The notes beneath the pieces are model-generated. The model made no database searches, was not told the origin of the DNA, and saw nothing but the letters and a program-made list of their open reading frames with translations. Source: Chloroflexota bacterium (GTDB lineage: Bacteria > Chloroflexota > Limnocylindria > Limnocylindrales > CSP1-4). From it: a stretch of DNA of 6,320 nucleotides. The position numbers and the translations under genes are program-made. Each line of letters starts with the position of its first letter. Positions within the stretch are counted from its first letter, which is position 1. This document shows, piece by piece, positions 1 to 6,112 of this stretch. The stretch covers positions 1 through 6,320 of the forward strand of contig VBFZ01000140.1 in NCBI GenBank assembly GCA_005880805.1. The letters are read 5' to 3'.

Positions 1-746
1 AGGTCCTGGACCATTGCCGAGAACAGCATGGCCATCCAGTGGGGACCGGCCGTGTACCGGAATTCGAACCCCTTCTGGATGATCCGGCCGTTCGCGTCGA
101 CCTTCTTGAGCTTGTCCTGCAGGGCGGCCACCTGATCCCACGTCTTGGGGATGTCGTTCTGGAGCGAGAGGCCTGCTTCTGTGAACTTCTTGTTGTTGAT
201 CAGCAGGCCCCATGACGGCTGGGAGAACGGCAGGAGGTACACCGTGTCGTTTCGGGTCATGGCATCGAGAGAGTTGGGGACGTACAGGTCCATGATCCCC
301 TTCTGATCCGGGACGCCGAACACCGCCGGAATGGCAGGTGCAAGCCAGCCGCCCTGGTAGAACGTCTCGATCCATGGCTCGAAGACGGTGAACATATCCG
401 GGCCCGACTTGGCGGGCAGCTGGACCGTCAGCTTGTCAAACGCCGGGCCCAGTGGGGTCAGCTGCGGATCGACGGTGACGTTGGGGTGGAGCGCGTGATA
501 CTCCGCCGCCCATTTCTTCTCGAGGTTGTTCGAGGGCTCTTCGTCGCTGCCGAACATCGTCAGGCTGATCTGCTCGGTCGGGTACTGGAAGCCTGCTGAC
601 GCCGGGGCCGAGCCTGAGGCACCGGCCTGCGAGGCTGCGGGCGATGGCGACGCTGCCGGTGATGGCGACGCGGCGCTCGTGCACGCCCCGAAGACCAGGG
701 CAACCACCGCCAGCGCGGCCCCCAGCCTGTACCACCTGTGTTGCAT
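1..746 (-). CDS. ABC transporter family 1 (MalE-type) solute-binding lipoprotein, C-terminus cut by window edge
   Basis: Only the first 248 residues are visible; the frame is open to base 1. The start ATG (746-744) is preceded by a strong Shine-Dalgarno sequence (GGAGGAGGA, 751-759). Residues 1-22 form a lipoprotein signal: basic head (HRWYR), hydrophobic core (GAALAVVALV) and lipobox FGAC with the lipidated Cys at 22. A low-complexity Ser/Pro/Ala linker follows to about residue 53. The mature domain then shows family 1 solute-binding features: LTMFGSDEEP near its start, WAAEYHALHPNVTV, an ETFYQGGWLAP segment, LINNKKFTEAGL and IPKTWDQV. The protein would sit outside the membrane, anchored by lipid, and deliver a solute to a permease pair not in this window. 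The family binds sugars, polyols, oligosaccharides and other small solutes; the ligand here is unknown. Its position downstream of the catabolic genes suggests it imports their substrate (inference). Confidence 0.93.
   Translation of the reverse strand, partial: MQHRWYRLGAALAVVALVFGACTSAASPSPAASPSPAASQAGASGSAPASAGFQYPTEQISLTMFGSDEEPSNNLEKKWAAEYHALHPNVTVDPQLTPLGPAFDKLTVQLPAKSGPDMFTVFEPWIETFYQGGWLAPAIPAVFGVPDQKGIMDLYVPNSLDAMTRNDTVYLLPFSQPSWGLLINNKKFTEAGLSLQNDIPKTWDQVAALQDKLKKVDANGRIIQKGFEFRYTAGPHWMAMLFSAMVQD
643..675 (-). repeat. 18-bp in-frame tandem repeat in the lipoprotein linker
   Basis: The 15-base units at 643-657 and 661-675 differ at two positions and recur with an 18-base period. They encode an in-frame PSPAAS-type hexapeptide repeat just after the lipidated Cys. 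This is a flexible tether of low complexity, probably made by replication slippage, with no sign of another role. Confidence 0.7.
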
Positions 747-821
747 GGTCTCCTCCTCCACGTTTGCTGCCCCCCGTTCCCAGGGGAGCCAGCGCTGCTT
801 GGAAACCTCCGTGGGCCTGCG

Positions 822-841
822 GTCCAGCTCCCGCCCTGGAC
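822..841 (-). terminator. Possible hairpin just downstream of the Dabb gene
   Basis: GTCCAG (822-827) and CTGGAC (836-841) can pair in a 6-bp stem with an 8-base loop, starting 6 bases past the Dabb stop codon on the minus strand. No T-run follows in the direction of transcription, so as an intrinsic terminator it is weak. It might instead slow polymerase or protect an mRNA 3' end between the Dabb and solute-binding protein genes. It could equally be chance in G/C-rich DNA. Confidence 0.22.
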
Positions 842-847
842 TGGTGA

Positions 848-1582
848 CTAGCCGGACAACATCCGGTGCTGCAGACGTGCCGTCCGATCGGCGTCGCTCA
901 AGGCGTCGAGCATCGATGCCACCGTCTGTTGCGCTGGGTCCGCGAAGAACGACCGCGCGGCATCGAGATCGTCGAAGTGAGCCTCGAGGACCCAGTCGAC
1001 GTGGCCCGTGCCCAACTCAAGGTCGTCGCCATAAGCAAGGCCTCGCAGCGAAGGGCAGGCCGTCCTCAGCCCCTCGAGCTCGCGGCCGAGGCTTGCCCGC
1101 TGTGCATCGTCGAGCGGCGTACGCCAGCGGAACATCGCGACGTGTCGAATCGCGCCGCGACTCGACGGCGGTCCGTAGTACCGGTAGTCAACGCGGGCCG
1201 TCAGGTCCATCTGGGTGATGGTGTCGATGTCGCCCCCCACGCGTTTGTGGTGAGGGTCGTCGACATAGGCATCCCAGGAGGCTTGGTCGACATGGTCGCG
1301 GATCAGCACCAGGTCGAACGCCTGGCCAGCGCCCAGGTCGGCGCCCAGGTCCTCGCCGAAATCCAGGTCATCGACCAGACCCCCGAAACGAATGTAGGCG
1401 AGCCCTTCCTTCGCCTTGAGCCGACGATCCGGCGTCGCTGCAGCGTTCCACCGCCACAACACGATCCGGCGGATGGGGCCAGCCCTACCGCGATCGACTG
1501 CGGCAACCTCAGTACCTCCCACGGGCCCTTCCGGAAGCAGGATTTCGGGCGCCGGCTGGTGGCACGCCAGCCGATACTGCAC
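848..1582 (-). CDS. Tandem Dabb (stress-responsive alpha/beta barrel) domain protein
   Basis: This is a 244-residue protein with two ferredoxin-like Dabb repeats. Domain 1, about residues 37-125, starts IRRIVLWRW, has FDLVLIRDHVD in the middle and ends at a DPHHKRV element. Domain 2, about residues 144-226, starts IRHVAMFRW, has VDWVLEAHFDD and ends at a DPAQQTV element. Dabb domains usually dimerise into a barrel, so a tandem pair could form one barrel within a single chain. Family members include small enzymes (cyclases, EthD-like proteins) and many of unknown role; no specific activity can be assigned. No signal peptide is seen, so it is probably cytoplasmic. The start is uncertain. The GTG at 1582 has no Shine-Dalgarno site and lies inside a palindrome, but the 20 codons after it have G/C-rich third positions as in real coding sequence. 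The alternative GTG at 1522 follows GGAAGGG closely and would give 224 residues. It lies 56 bases after the M24 stop and may be co-transcribed with it or have its own promoter. Confidence 0.82.
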   Translation of the reverse strand: MQYRLACHQPAPEILLPEGPVGGTEVAAVDRGRAGPIRRIVLWRWNAAATPDRRLKAKEGLAYIRFGGLVDDLDFGEDLGADLGAGQAFDLVLIRDHVDQASWDAYVDDPHHKRVGGDIDTITQMDLTARVDYRYYGPPSSRGAIRHVAMFRWRTPLDDAQRASLGRELEGLRTACPSLRGLAYGDDLELGTGHVDWVLEAHFDDLDAARSFFADPAQQTVASMLDALSDADRTARLQHRMLSG

Positions 1583-1594
1583 AATGCATTGTGC
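1579..1594. promoter_or_regulatory. Perfect 16-bp palindrome, possible operator upstream of the Dabb gene
   Basis: GCACAATGCATTGTGC is identical to its own reverse complement, with 8-base arms and no spacer. It lies between the M24 stop (1639) and the Dabb gene, overlapping the longer of the two possible Dabb starts. It is A/T-richer than its surroundings. Size and symmetry suit a dimeric regulator such as the GntR protein encoded in this window (inference). A hairpin is a poorer explanation because the loop would have to be cut from the arms and no T-run follows. Confidence 0.4.
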
Positions 1595-1638
1595 TTTGCG
1601 AGCTTACTTCACCGGGTCAAGGCCGCCGACCGGGTAGG

Positions 1639-2877
1639 TCAGTCGACGGCGATGATCTCGTGGGACTTGTAGCTCGAGACGAGCTCGTGGCCGGTTTCCG
1701 TGACGTACAGCATCTCTTCGAGGCGCACGCCGAACTGGTGGAGCTTGCCGTGCTGGGTTTCGAGTGCGAACGTCATACCGGGCTTGATCTCGACCGGATG
1801 GTCGAGTGACCAGATTCGGGAAATGACCGGCTGGTCGTACTGCGCCAGGCCCAGGCCATGGCCCCACAGATTGGCCGCAGCCTCGTCCTCTTCGGCGTAT
1901 CCCCAGACCTCCTTGGCGGAGGGCCACTTCGAGGCGATGTCGGCAGTCGTCACGCCTGGCTTCACGGCCTCGATCGAATCCCACAGCCACTTGTGAGCTT
2001 CGTCGTACACCTTCTGCATCTCATCGGTCGGCTTGCCGCCCACGCAATACGTCCGGTAGACGCATGACTTGAAGCCATTCCAGGTCAACGCCGCCAGGTC
2101 GATGATCACGAGCTCTCCTGGCCGAATGATCCGATCGGAGAAGTTCCGCCAGTTCGGCCACGCGTTCGGCCCGGAGGACACGATCACGTCCTCGACGTCC
2201 TCCATCCCGGGGATCGAATAGAGGTAGTTGAAGCCGAACGCTGCGACCTCGTTCTCGGTGAGTCCGGGCTTGAGAAAATGGGTGAACTCGTAGTGCAGGG
2301 CGTCACAGATCGAGCCCACGATCTGGAAGGCCTTGACTTCGTCGGGGCTCTTGATCGCGCGGGCCTCCATCATGGGCGTCATGCCGTCGGTCCACTGGAC
2401 CCCGGCCGACTCGAATGCCCTGATGAGGTTGATGTCGATGAAGTCGACACCCAGCGGCCTGTCGCGCACGCCCGCGGCGTCGAGATCGGCAACCAGGGCG
2501 CGTGTGAACTTGTCGACCTGGGAGGCAGATGCGGGCCCCGCGGCGCCCTTGATCCAGGAGTATGAGTAACGGATGTTCTCCTTGGGGATCCACGGGTTAT
2601 GGACTGCGAGGTGCCGGCCGATGTCGCCCTGTTCGTAGACGATGGGCGGCTTGTCTTCGGTCAGGACCACATACCGGAGGCCGGGCTTCAACCGGTTCCA
2701 GCCGGGCGTGAGGGTCGACGACACATAACGCATGTTCTCGTCGTAGAAGAGGAGCAAAGCCCCCAGCCCGTGGCGACGCATCGCATCGTGCGCCCTCTTC
2801 AGCCGCCAATCCCGAACCGCGGGCCAGTTGATGCCCTCTTTCCAGTCCGTGCTCAGGACGCCGAATGCCTCCCTCAT
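1639..2877 (-). CDS. M24-family (creatinase/Xaa-Pro aminopeptidase fold) hydrolase with altered metal site
   Basis: The 412-residue protein has the two-domain M24 layout: an N-terminal creatinase-like domain (about 20-165, with GLGALLLFYDENMRYVSS) and a C-terminal pita-bread catalytic domain (about 175-405, from EARAIKSPDE on). Of the five canonical metal ligands, four are visible: Asp260 (VIIDLA), His340 (WGHGLGL), Glu373 (FALET) and Glu387 (GVRLEE). The second Asp of the usual SDxTRT motif is Cys272 (SCVYRT), with one extra residue in the preceding loop, and the second His expected in HExP is Tyr347 (YDQP). M24 enzymes include proline-specific peptidases, creatinase, ectoine hydrolase and the DMSP lyase DddP; the substitutions argue against assuming peptidase activity. 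No signal peptide, so cytoplasmic. The ATG at 2877 shares its A with the upstream gene's TGA and has AAAGGA about 8 bases before it, implying translational coupling. A paralogue starts at 6113. Substrate unknown. Confidence 0.92.
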   Translation of the reverse strand: MREAFGVLSTDWKEGINWPAVRDWRLKRAHDAMRRHGLGALLLFYDENMRYVSSTLTPGWNRLKPGLRYVVLTEDKPPIVYEQGDIGRHLAVHNPWIPKENIRYSYSWIKGAAGPASASQVDKFTRALVADLDAAGVRDRPLGVDFIDINLIRAFESAGVQWTDGMTPMMEARAIKSPDEVKAFQIVGSICDALHYEFTHFLKPGLTENEVAAFGFNYLYSIPGMEDVEDVIVSSGPNAWPNWRNFSDRIIRPGELVIIDLAALTWNGFKSCVYRTYCVGGKPTDEMQKVYDEAHKWLWDSIEAVKPGVTTADIASKWPSAKEVWGYAEEDEAAANLWGHGLGLAQYDQPVISRIWSLDHPVEIKPGMTFALETQHGKLHQFGVRLEEMLYVTETGHELVSSYKSHEIIAVD

Positions 2878-4142
2878 CAGCTCATCCTTTCGGCCATGAC
2901 CGGTGTGGCTGCCGCCGTCCTGCCGGGGAGTACCCGGTCCACGATCGCCGTGAACTCGTCGGCATCGAGCAGGCCCTTCTTGGCCAGCGACGATGACTTG
3001 ACCTCGAGCAGCACCGCTTCGATTTCCGGAGTGGTCGCCGTGACCCCGAGGCGATCGAGCCAGATCGCGATCGAATCCATGCCCGAGCCCTTCCCGAGGA
3101 CGATGTCCGGTCCGGATTGGCCGACCAGGTCCGGCCGATAGGGGAATGCCTCGGTGAGGAATTCATCGCCGACGTTCTTCACCCACGTCGCGATGATCCC
3201 CGACTCGACGTTGAAGAGCCGCTCGCCGATCACCGGCCGATTCGACGGCTGACTTACCCGGGCGCGCTCCAGCACCTCGCGCGCCATGGGGAAGAAGCGC
3301 TCGGTGCGAATGCCGGCGTCCAGGCCGTACATCGTGAGGAGTGCCAGGACGGTTTCCTCCATCGGCGTGTTGCCGGCGCGCTCGCCAAGGCCGGCAATGG
3401 TGGTCTGGATGCAGGAGGCACCCATGGTCACCGCGATGATCGTGTTCGCGACGCCCAGGCCGAAGTCCATGTGGAAATGGGTTTCGAGCGGGACCTCCAA
3501 GCGGTTGCGAACCTGTCGGGCGAAATAGCCGATCGCATGGGGCGAGATGACGCCGAAGGTATCGACGAGACCCACCGAATCCACGTGGCCGTCCCGGGCG
3601 ACGGTGCCGAGGTCGTCGAGCAGCTCGACGATTCCGGCGCGAGTCGCGTCGATCGGAAAGAACGACACCGTCAGGCCATGCTCGTGCGCGTACGAGGTCG
3701 CCTCAACGGAGAGGTCGATTGCCTTCTCGAGCGGCCAGCGATAGGCCTTCTCGATGAGGTGGTGGCTGGAGGGGATTTCCATCACCACGCCGGTGACGCC
3801 GCAATCGACGGCAAGCTTCACGTCGTCGAGCATGCAGCGCGAAAAGGCGTAGATCTTCGAGGGCAGCCCGCGCCTGGCGATCTCCCGCACCGCCTTTTCG
3901 TCGGCCTTCGAGACCGCTGGCAGCCCGGCCTCGATGCGGTGCACTCCGGCGCCCGCAAGCAGCTCGGCGATCCGGATCTTGTCATCGGTGGTGAACTCGA
4001 CTCCGGCCTGCTGCTCGCCGTCGCGAAGCGTTACGTCATGGAGCTCAAGAGCCTCCGGGAACGAGAATCCCTCGACGACCTCCGGCAGGTAGTTCCAGGG
4101 ACTTGACATCCATCGGTCGGTCTTCCACGGCGTCGTCGCCAC
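2877..4142 (-). CDS. DRE-TIM metallolyase family protein, isopropylmalate/homocitrate synthase-like
   Basis: The 421-residue protein has an N-terminal TIM barrel with the family signature LHDVTLRDGEQ (residues 34-44; Arg40, Asp41, Glu43), the metal-binding HxH of THFHMDFGLGVAN (His222, His224) and GLGERAGN (251-258). Members bind a divalent metal and form or break a C-C bond between an acyl-CoA and a 2-oxo acid (LeuA, homocitrate, citramalate synthases) or act as lyases. After the barrel, about residues 300-400 resemble the accessory subdomain of LeuA-type synthases (VESGI at 312-316, LGKGSG at 349-354), but the conserved His of HESGIH and GKHSGRH are Val312, Ile317, Gly352 and Asp356. HCHND is HFHMD. 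The C-terminal leucine-feedback domain of full LeuA is absent, so a role in leucine synthesis is unlikely. The GTG start fits a GGGAGGG site 7 bases upstream; a nearer ATG at 4149 is out of frame. The gene overlaps the M24 gene by one base. Confidence 0.9.
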   Translation of the reverse strand: MATTPWKTDRWMSSPWNYLPEVVEGFSFPEALELHDVTLRDGEQQAGVEFTTDDKIRIAELLAGAGVHRIEAGLPAVSKADEKAVREIARRGLPSKIYAFSRCMLDDVKLAVDCGVTGVVMEIPSSHHLIEKAYRWPLEKAIDLSVEATSYAHEHGLTVSFFPIDATRAGIVELLDDLGTVARDGHVDSVGLVDTFGVISPHAIGYFARQVRNRLEVPLETHFHMDFGLGVANTIIAVTMGASCIQTTIAGLGERAGNTPMEETVLALLTMYGLDAGIRTERFFPMAREVLERARVSQPSNRPVIGERLFNVESGIIATWVKNVGDEFLTEAFPYRPDLVGQSGPDIVLGKGSGMDSIAIWLDRLGVTATTPEIEAVLLEVKSSSLAKKGLLDADEFTAIVDRVLPGRTAAATPVMAERMS

Positions 4143-4149
4143 GACACAT

Positions 4150-4156
4150 CCCTCCC
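4150..4156 (-). promoter_or_regulatory. Ribosome binding site fixing the GTG start of the DRE-TIM gene
   Basis: GGGAGGG on the minus strand lies 7 bases before the GTG at 4142. An ATG at 4149-4147 directly abuts this site and is in another frame, so spacing and frame together select GTG. Confidence 0.7.
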
Positions 4157-4177
4157 GTTGAGCCGATTCGATTGTGC

Positions 4178-4183
4178 ATCATA
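4178..4183 (-). promoter_or_regulatory. Candidate -10 box for the DRE-TIM/M24 pair
   Basis: TATGAT on the minus strand matches the sigma-70-type TATAAT at five of six positions, in an A/T-richer pocket of the 86-base gap after the dehydrogenase stop. It would place transcription start roughly 25-30 bases before the GTG at 4142. No convincing -35 box is seen at 16-18 bases spacing, so the promoter would be weak, activated, or not real. Confidence 0.3.
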
Positions 4184-4228
4184 CGAAATCGCTTCGCGCC
4201 CGGGTCGGCTTCGTCGATCCAGGTCGGC

Positions 4229-5173
4229 TTAACGACGCACGGGGTAGTCGGGCTCCTCGCCCATCAGCACCTTGATGACCTGCGTGGCCGCCTTGCGCTG
4301 GGACTCCGCGAGTGACTCCTCCGAGTAATAGGCCATGTGGGGTGTCACGAGCAGATTGGGCACACCCTCGATCCGCGACGGGTCCAGCGGTTCCCGGTCG
4401 AAAACGTCGAGGGCCGCCGCGGCGAGCCGGCCGTCTCGCAGGGCGGCGAGAAGGTCGTCGAGGACCACGAGCGGCCCGCGGGATGTGTTGACGAGGATGG
4501 CATCAGGCCGCATCCGGCCGAGGAGCTGCGCATCGAACAGGCCGCGGGTCCCGTCCGTCAGGGGGGCATGGATGGAGATGACGTTGCTGGTGGCGACAAG
4601 CTCGTCGAGCGCGACGAGCGGCGGCACGCCGGGGGCCGCCGCGACGAAGGGGTCATGAGCGATGAGTCGACCGCCCAACGCAGTCAGGATGTCGGCCGCT
4701 CTGCGCGCGATCCGACCGTAGCCGACGAGCCCGAACGTCAGCTCGGAGATGCGGCGAATCGGCCGCAGGCGCTCGATCCCCCAGCCACCCGCTCGGGTGA
4801 GCCGATCGGCCTCGGGAATCCGGCGGAGCAGCGAGAGGATCAACGCGACCGCGTGCGCGGCGACCTCTTCCACGCTGTAGTCAGGAACGTTCGTGACGAT
4901 GATGCCGGCCCGCTCGGCCGCCGCCAAGTCCACGTTGTCCACGCCGATCCCGTAGCGGGCGATGATCCGGCAACGACTCAGGCGGTCGATGAGGTCGGCC
5001 TGGACAGGAAAGTAGGTGTTGAGGATGGCGTCGGCGTCGGCGGCAAGGCCGGCGACGCCCTCGAACGTGCCGTCCGCGACCTCGAGCCCCGCGTCGATCT
5101 CGGCAAGCAGCTCGCGCTCGACGTCGACCGTCGGAAAGACCTGATCGCTGACGACGACCTTGTAGCGGGCCAT
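4229..5173 (-). CDS. D-isomer-specific 2-hydroxyacid dehydrogenase, CtBP-like, NAD-type
   Basis: The 314-residue protein covers the whole family fold. The N-terminal catalytic part (about 1-100) includes RYGIGVDNVDL and the NVPDYSVEEVAAHAVAL stretch typical of the CtBP-like branch. The nucleotide-binding domain (about 100-285) has VGYGRIA, with Gly151 and Gly153 and Ala156 for the usual last Gly. Asp174 (AHDPF) at the end of the second Rossmann strand predicts NAD(H) rather than NADP(H). The catalytic triad is complete: Arg232 (NTSRG), Glu261 (DREPL) and His279 (TPHMAYYSEES). Such enzymes interconvert 2-oxo acids and D-2-hydroxy acids in the cytoplasm; phosphoglycerate dehydrogenase activity is not implied, and there is no ACT domain. 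The ATG at 5173 is preferred; a TTG directly before it (5176) is possible. The start lies 6 bases past the regulator's stop, so the two genes are almost certainly co-transcribed. Substrate unknown, but all key residues suggest an active enzyme. Confidence 0.93.
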   Translation of the reverse strand: MARYKVVVSDQVFPTVDVERELLAEIDAGLEVADGTFEGVAGLAADADAILNTYFPVQADLIDRLSRCRIIARYGIGVDNVDLAAAERAGIIVTNVPDYSVEEVAAHAVALILSLLRRIPEADRLTRAGGWGIERLRPIRRISELTFGLVGYGRIARRAADILTALGGRLIAHDPFVAAAPGVPPLVALDELVATSNVISIHAPLTDGTRGLFDAQLLGRMRPDAILVNTSRGPLVVLDDLLAALRDGRLAAAALDVFDREPLDPSRIEGVPNLLVTPHMAYYSEESLAESQRKAATQVIKVLMGEEPDYPVRR

Positions 5174-5179
5174 CAACGC

Positions 5180-5887
5180 CTAACCGCGGGCGGCGGTTGC
5201 GACGTTGGCATTCCTGGCGCTCAAGCCCTCGGCGCCGATCTCGAGGGTGTGCCGAAGGTGCGTCAATTCGATTTCCTTGGCACGTGCGACATCTCGATCT
5301 CGACATGCCTCGAGCAGGGCACGGTGCTCGCGGTTCCCGGTCGCCACGCGATCCGGCAAACGGTGGAGTGAGGTCGCGACGTACAAAGCCGAAAGGTTTC
5401 GAAGCTTCTGCAGGATCGACGTGACGATCTGCAGCCGAGACGCCTCGGCCAGCATCGAATGGAGCGAGACGTTCAGGATGGCCCATTCGGCGACGTCGGC
5501 CTCCTGATCCATCCGGTCGACGATTCGCTCGATCGCGTCCAGCTCGTCGGGAGTGACATTCTCGACGGTTGCTTCGATGGCGACCGGTTCGAGGAGCATC
5601 CGAACCTGATAGAGCTCCTCGAGCTCGGCCGAGTCGCACTCGTGCACCACGACCCCGCGATGCGGATCGAGGTCCAGCAATCCCTCGCTTGCCAACTCCC
5701 GCATCGCCTCGCGAACCGGCGTGGTCGACGTCCGCATCTCTTCGGCAACGACCGCCTGCAGAAGCCTCGAGCCGGGTGGCAACTGACCGGACAGGACCGC
5801 GCGGCGCAATCGGTCGGCGACCGCTGCCTGAGCGGTTCGATAAGGAGGTGCCGATCCGAGAAAGTCGAATGCCAAGCGTTGTGCCAC
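5180..5887 (-). CDS. GntR-family transcriptional regulator, FCD (FadR C-terminal) subfamily
   Basis: The 235-residue protein has an N-terminal winged helix (about 16-82: VADRLRRAVLSGQLPPGSRL, then VVAEEMRTSTTPVREAMREL as the helix-turn-helix, and a wing ending HRGVVV). A helical FCD effector domain spans about 88-215. The usual FCD metal/ligand positions are visible as Asn139 (in place of the more common Asp), His143, His188 (REHRAL) and His210 (LTHLRH), so it may hold a metal that contacts a carboxylate ligand. FCD regulators typically repress catabolic operons until an organic acid or related compound binds. The GTG at 5887 was chosen because a strong Shine-Dalgarno site precedes it; the frame stays open to a GTG at 5977, but that would add 30 residues lacking any recognised domain. 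The dehydrogenase follows 6 bases later, and a second M24 gene diverges on the other side, so autoregulation and control of both directions are likely (inference). Confidence 0.94.
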   Translation of the reverse strand: MAQRLAFDFLGSAPPYRTAQAAVADRLRRAVLSGQLPPGSRLLQAVVAEEMRTSTTPVREAMRELASEGLLDLDPHRGVVVHECDSAELEELYQVRMLLEPVAIEATVENVTPDELDAIERIVDRMDQEADVAEWAILNVSLHSMLAEASRLQIVTSILQKLRNLSALYVATSLHRLPDRVATGNREHRALLEACRDRDVARAKEIELTHLRHTLEIGAEGLSARNANVATAARG

Positions 5888-5890
5888 GGC

Positions 5891-5898
5891 TCCTCCTC
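5891..5898 (-). promoter_or_regulatory. Ribosome binding site deciding the GntR start
   Basis: GAGGAGGA on the minus strand ends 3 bases before the GTG at 5887 (AGGAGG core about 4-5 bases away). No comparable site precedes the upstream in-frame GTG at 5977, which is why the shorter protein is annotated. Confidence 0.7.
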
Positions 5899-5949
5899 GA
5901 TCGCCCTCGATCGATCGCCCGCCATTCGAAACGGCCGGGCTCGATCGCC
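5897..5949. repeat. Three copies of TCGATCGCC in the regulator's leader
   Basis: Exact copies lie at 5897-5905, 5911-5919 and 5941-5949, the second extended by one more CGAT unit. The cluster is in the untranslated leader of the GntR gene. The core CGATCG is self-complementary. GATCG words are frequent throughout this window, so this may reflect base-composition bias rather than a site. Confidence 0.35.
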
Positions 5950-6003
5950 GCGCGCCAGGAAGAGCGTGATCGGGCACTCACACCCACCCCAGGAACCCGA
6001 TGA

Positions 6004-6018
6004 TACACAGTGTACTGT
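6004..6018. promoter_or_regulatory. Overlapping inverted repeats in the divergent promoter region, candidate GntR operator
   Basis: TACAC-A-GTGTA (6004-6014) and ACAGT-GT-ACTGT (6007-6018) are two overlapping perfect dyads in an A/T-richer patch of the 225 bases between the GntR gene and the plus-strand M24 gene. GntR/FCD proteins bind short dyads as dimers, commonly in the intergenic region beside their own gene. On the minus strand TATCAT (5999-6004), matching TATAAT at five of six positions, abuts the dyad and could be the regulator's own -10 box. Binding here could block both directions. The rest of 5888-6112 holds only the two ribosome binding sites and a short repeat cluster. Confidence 0.45.
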
Positions 6019-6112
6019 CTCGGAGCGTACGGATCGACGGGGAGTCACCTGCTGGTCTCCCTCGTGCAGACGACCGGGCGCATTCCCGGCCACACGATTG
6101 AGAGGGCGAACG

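Noticed and set aside
1611..1635. Direct repeat ACCGGGT (1611-1617 and 1629-1635) after the M24 stop
   Set aside because: Seven-base G/C-rich repeats are common by chance here and no function or symmetry supports a site.
866..1672. Plus-strand open frame of 268 codons opposite the Dabb gene
   Set aside because: The minus-strand frame shows two recognisable Dabb repeats; the opposite frame shows nothing and has no convincing ribosome binding site.
3117..4106. Long plus-strand open frame of 329 codons
   Set aside because: It lies wholly antisense to the DRE-TIM gene, whose motifs are unmistakable. Its translation shows no recognisable domain and is a shadow of high-G+C coding sequence.
4203..4229. 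Direct repeat GGTCGGCT (4203-4210 and 4222-4229) at the end of the dehydrogenase gene
   Set aside because: Only 8 bases, partly overlapping the stop codon, with no further copies or T-run; not enough for a terminator or operator call.
4337..5371. Long plus-strand open frame of 344 codons
   Set aside because: It is antisense to the dehydrogenase and part of the regulator; its composition is Arg/Asp/Gly-rich and motif-free, typical of a shadow frame.
5469..5475. Asn139 instead of Asp in the FCD metal site as a novelty
   Set aside because: Asp or Asn is tolerated at this position in the family, so it is noted in the gene entry but is not unusual enough for a finding.
5888..5977. Thirty-residue N-terminal extension of the GntR regulator from the GTG at 5977
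   Set aside because: No ribosome binding site precedes 5977, the extra residues match no domain, and a strong Shine-Dalgarno site directly precedes the GTG at 5887.
4881..6008. Minus-strand open frame of 375 codons spanning two genes
   Set aside because: It overlaps both the GntR and dehydrogenase genes in another frame and is extremely Arg-rich with no domain; the two overlapped genes have clear motifs and starts.
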